Positions 23,054 through 25,278 of a stretch of 25,278 bases of DNA are shown in pieces. The DNA is from JADHLJ01 sp038116915 (GTDB lineage: Bacteria > Pseudomonadota > Alphaproteobacteria > Thalassobaculales > Thalassobaculaceae), in the NCBI GenBank assembly GCA_038116915.1, contig JAYOEU010000050.1, positions 1 through 25,278 of the forward strand, in the 5' to 3' direction. A program made the translations under genes and the position numbers. Numbering within the stretch: position 1 is the stretch's first letter; every line of letters starts with the position of its first letter. Under the pieces are notes generated by a model, which saw only the letters and a program-made list of their open reading frames with translations, did not search any database and was not told where the DNA came from.

Positions 23054-23082
23054 ATTATGCGTTTGGCGCCTGCCTTGGGCAA
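23054..23082 (-). promoter_or_regulatory. Candidate promoter of the CmcJ-type gene
   Basis: On the minus strand TTGCCC (23082-23077) and CATAAT (23059-23054) are separated by exactly 17 bp. Predicted leader about 26 nt to the ATG at 23020. Reasonable sigma-70-like match. Confidence 0.45.
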
Positions 23083-23129
23083 GGTTTGACCGCTGGGCGC
23101 GCCCGGAGCATCGCTTACACGCTCCACCC

Positions 23130-23157
23130 TTGCCAAGCCTACTTCTGCCGTTAGAGT
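23130..23157 (+). promoter_or_regulatory. Candidate promoter of polA
   Basis: TTGCCA (23130-23135) and TAGAGT (23152-23157) are separated by 16 bp, about 44 nt before the polA ATG. A moderate match picked by eye. Confidence 0.3.
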
Positions 23158-23201
23158 CGGAAGTCACTCCCCGCCGGATCGCCCGAACTGGACATCGCCC
23201 C

Positions 23202-25278
23202 ATGGCCGAGACCACCTCGAAGAACAGCCGCTCGCATTTTTATCTGGTGGACGGCTCCGGCTTCATCTTCAGGGCCTTTCATGCCTTGCCGCCGATGAAC
23301 CGGGCCGACGGGACCCCGACCAACGCGGTGTTCGGCTTCACCAACATGCTGATCAAGCTGATCGAGGACCTGCATGCCGATCATTGCGCGGTGATCTTCG
23401 ATACCTCGCGCAAGACCTTCCGCAGCGCGATCTATGATCAGTACAAGGCCCAGCGCCCCCCGGCTCCGGAAGAGTTGGTCCCCCAGTTTGCGTTGATCCG
23501 TGAGGCGGTGAAGGCCTTCAATGTCGCCTCGATCGAGATGGACGGCTTCGAGGCTGATGACCTGATCGCCACCTATGCGACCCTGGCCCGTGATGCCGGC
23601 GCGGAAGTCACCATCGTTTCCTCCGACAAGGATCTGATGCAGCTGGTTGGGCCGGACGTCACCATGTACGACCCGATGAAGAACCGCGAGATCGGCGCCA
23701 CCGAGGTGATGGAGCGGTTCGGCGTTGCGCCGGACAAGGTGATCGACGTGCAGTCGCTGGCCGGCGATTCGGTCGACAACGTTCCCGGTGTTCCCGGTAT
23801 CGGGGTGAAAACAGCGGCCCAGCTGATCACCGAATACGGTGACCTCGACACATTGCTGGAGCGGGCCGGCGAGATCAAACAGCCGAAACGCCGGGAAAGC
23901 CTGATCGAGCATGCCGAAATGGCGCGGATCAGCCGGCAATTGGTGACGCTCAAGACCGATGTCGAGGTGCCGGAGCCGCTGGAGGCGCTGGCGGTACGCG
24001 ACCCGGACCCGGCGACGGTCCTGGAGTTCCTCAAGACCCAAAACTTCCGCCGGCTGATTGCCCGCTACGAGGCCGAACTGGCGGATGCGGGGCAGGACGT
24101 GCCTACGAGCGGAGCGGTCGCTGAACCCGCCGGCGAGGCGAAATACGAACTCGTCCAGGATATCGGGACGCTGGAACGCTGGATCGCGGAAGCCGAGAAG
24201 ATCGGCGTCGTGGCCTTCGATACCGAGACCAGCTCGCTGGACGCGACGCAGGCGGTGGTGGTGGGCTTGTCCCTGGCGACCGCGCCGGGCAAGGCCTGTT
24301 ACGTGCCGCTCCGGCACGGCTCAAACAGCCAGGGCAGCCTGTTGTCCGAAACCGCACCGGCGCCGCAGCAGATTCCCTTCGCCGACGCGATGGAGCGCCT
24401 CAAGCCGATGCTGGAGAACCCGGCGGTCCTCAAGATCGGCCATAACATCAAATACGATGCCCTGGTGATGATGCAGCCCGGCAATGGCGGCGTGGCCGTC
24501 GCGCCGGTCGACGACACCATGTGCCTTTCCTATGTGATGGAAGGCGGGCTGCACGGCCATGGCCTGGACGAGCTCTCACAGCTCCATCTCGACCACACCA
24601 ACTTCAAGTACGAAGAGGTCTGCGGCAAGGGCAAGGCACAGATCCCGTTCGCCGACGTGCCGCTCGACAAGGCGCTGAACTATGCCGCCGAGGATGCGGA
24701 CATGACCCTGCGCCTGCACCGGCTCCTGAAGCCCGAGCTGCCGAAGGTGGGCATGGCGACGGTCTATGAGACGCTGGAGCGTCCGCTGATCCCAGTGCTT
24801 TCGATGATGGAGAACAGCGGCATCAAGGTGGACCCGGCGATCCTGCGCGAGATGTCGGCGGATTTCGCCAAGCGGCTGGAGGAACAGGCCGTCGAGATCC
24901 ACAAGCTCGCGGGCTCGGAGTTCAACATCGGCTCGCCCAAACAGCTTGGCGAAATCCTGTTCGACCAGATGGGCCTGCCCGGCGGCACCAAGACCAAGAC
25001 CGGCGCCTATGCCACCGGGGCCGACGTGCTGGAGGATCTGGCGGCCAACGGGCACGACCTGCCGGCCAGGGTGCTGGACTGGCGGCAGGTCTCGAAACTG
25101 AAATCGACCTATACGGACGCCCTGGTTGAGGACATCAACCCGGCGACCGGGCGGATCCACACCTCCTACTCGATGACCGGCGCCAATACCGGGCGGCTCA
25201 GCTCGAACGATCCGAACCTGCAGAACATTCCGGTTCGCACCGAGGAAGGGCGCAAGATCCGCACCGCCTTCATCGCCG
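23202..25278 (+). CDS. polA: DNA polymerase I, N-terminal part (runs off the window)
   Basis: Repair and Okazaki-fragment-processing DNA polymerase; the first 692 codons are present. The 5'-3' exonuclease domain spans about residues 12-290 (FYLVDGSGFIFRAFHALPP, EADDLIATYA, VSSDKDLMQLV, GDSVDNVPGVPGIG). The 3'-5' proofreading domain follows (about 315-515) and looks active: D340 and E342 in FDTETSSLD, HNIKYDAL, and YAAEDADMTLRL. The polymerase domain begins at about residue 525 and shows TGRLSSNDPNLQNIP before the cut, so motif A onwards is outside. The ATG at 23202 matches the usual N-terminus, though the SD is weak. Divergent from the CmcJ-type gene. Confidence 0.97.
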   Translation, partial: MAETTSKNSRSHFYLVDGSGFIFRAFHALPPMNRADGTPTNAVFGFTNMLIKLIEDLHADHCAVIFDTSRKTFRSAIYDQYKAQRPPAPEELVPQFALIREAVKAFNVASIEMDGFEADDLIATYATLARDAGAEVTIVSSDKDLMQLVGPDVTMYDPMKNREIGATEVMERFGVAPDKVIDVQSLAGDSVDNVPGVPGIGVKTAAQLITEYGDLDTLLERAGEIKQPKRRESLIEHAEMARISRQLVTLKTDVEVPEPLEALAVRDPDPATVLEFLKTQNFRRLIARYEAELADAGQDVPTSGAVAEPAGEAKYELVQDIGTLERWIAEAEKIGVVAFDTETSSLDATQAVVVGLSLATAPGKACYVPLRHGSNSQGSLLSETAPAPQQIPFADAMERLKPMLENPAVLKIGHNIKYDALVMMQPGNGGVAVAPVDDTMCLSYVMEGGLHGHGLDELSQLHLDHTNFKYEEVCGKGKAQIPFADVPLDKALNYAAEDADMTLRLHRLLKPELPKVGMATVYETLERPLIPVLSMMENSGIKVDPAILREMSADFAKRLEEQAVEIHKLAGSEFNIGSPKQLGEILFDQMGLPGGTKTKTGAYATGADVLEDLAANGHDLPARVLDWRQVSKLKSTYTDALVEDINPATGRIHTSYSMTGANTGRLSSNDPNLQNIPVRTEEGRKIRTAFIA

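Noticed and set aside
1..25278. CRISPR array, tRNA/rRNA genes, insertion sequence or prophage
   Set aside because: No regularly spaced direct repeats, cloverleaf sequence, transposase, integrase or phage gene was found by reading both strands.

Overview
The window is high-GC chromosomal DNA with closely packed genes, SD-led starts, frequent GTG/TTG starts and several very short or overlapping gene junctions. The gene content (CaiB/BaiF CoA-transferase, carnitine-dehydrogenase-like enzyme, phosphonate monoester hydrolase family sulfatase, MaoC pair, CobU and CobQ, GT9/DUF6165/O-antigen ligase cluster) and two typical intergenic palindromes suggest an alphaproteobacterium, plausibly of the Rhodospirillales type. 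That placement is inferred from gene style only. No tRNA, rRNA, CRISPR array, transposase, integrase or phage gene was seen.

Layout. Positions 5-1000 (-) encode an atypical D-2-hydroxyacid dehydrogenase. It is divergent from a cytoplasmic gamma-glutamyltransferase-fold hydrolase (1139-2656 +), which is followed by cobU/cobP (2681-3205 +). A class III CoA-transferase (3212-4375 -) converges on cobU and diverges from a PLP aminotransferase (4533-5765 +). A 23-bp perfect inverted repeat fills the gap before an MFS transporter (6058-7281 +). Six tightly spaced + genes follow (7360-13039): enoyl-CoA hydratase, GT9 glycosyltransferase, DUF6165 protein, O-antigen ligase-like membrane protein, carnitine-3-dehydrogenase-like enzyme and a DadA-like FAD oxidoreductase. 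A stand-alone OmpA-type lipoprotein with its own terminator comes next (13169-14129).

Positions 14144-15238 (-) hold a DUF2817 zinc-peptidase-like gene, divergent from a phosphonate monoester hydrolase/sulfatase (15412-17001 +). A split HTD2/MaoC-type dehydratase pair follows (17095-17967 +). The minus strand then carries, in transcription order from the right, a CmcJ/NvfI-type putative iron oxygenase (23020-22211), an SDR lacking the catalytic Tyr (22167-21442), a large palindrome, cobQ (21272-19797), a periplasmic cyclophilin (19744-19217) and a Gfo/Idh/MocA oxidoreductase (19157-17976). The last gene is polA (23202 to the window edge, +), truncated just before polymerase motif A.

Functionally most of the window is carbon and nitrogen catabolism: CoA activation and acyl-CoA hydration, amine/carnitine-type oxidation, transamination, hydrolysis of amide and phosphoester/sulfate substrates, and uptake by MFS. 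Two cobalamin late-step genes, a small envelope-glycan module and housekeeping polA are interspersed. I do not see a clearly new defence or mobile system. The best leads are catalytic-residue losses in three enzymes (GGT-like, SDR, hydroxyacid dehydrogenase), the DUF6165 glycan module embedded in a catabolic operon, the CmcJ-SDR pair, and two unrelated long palindromes.
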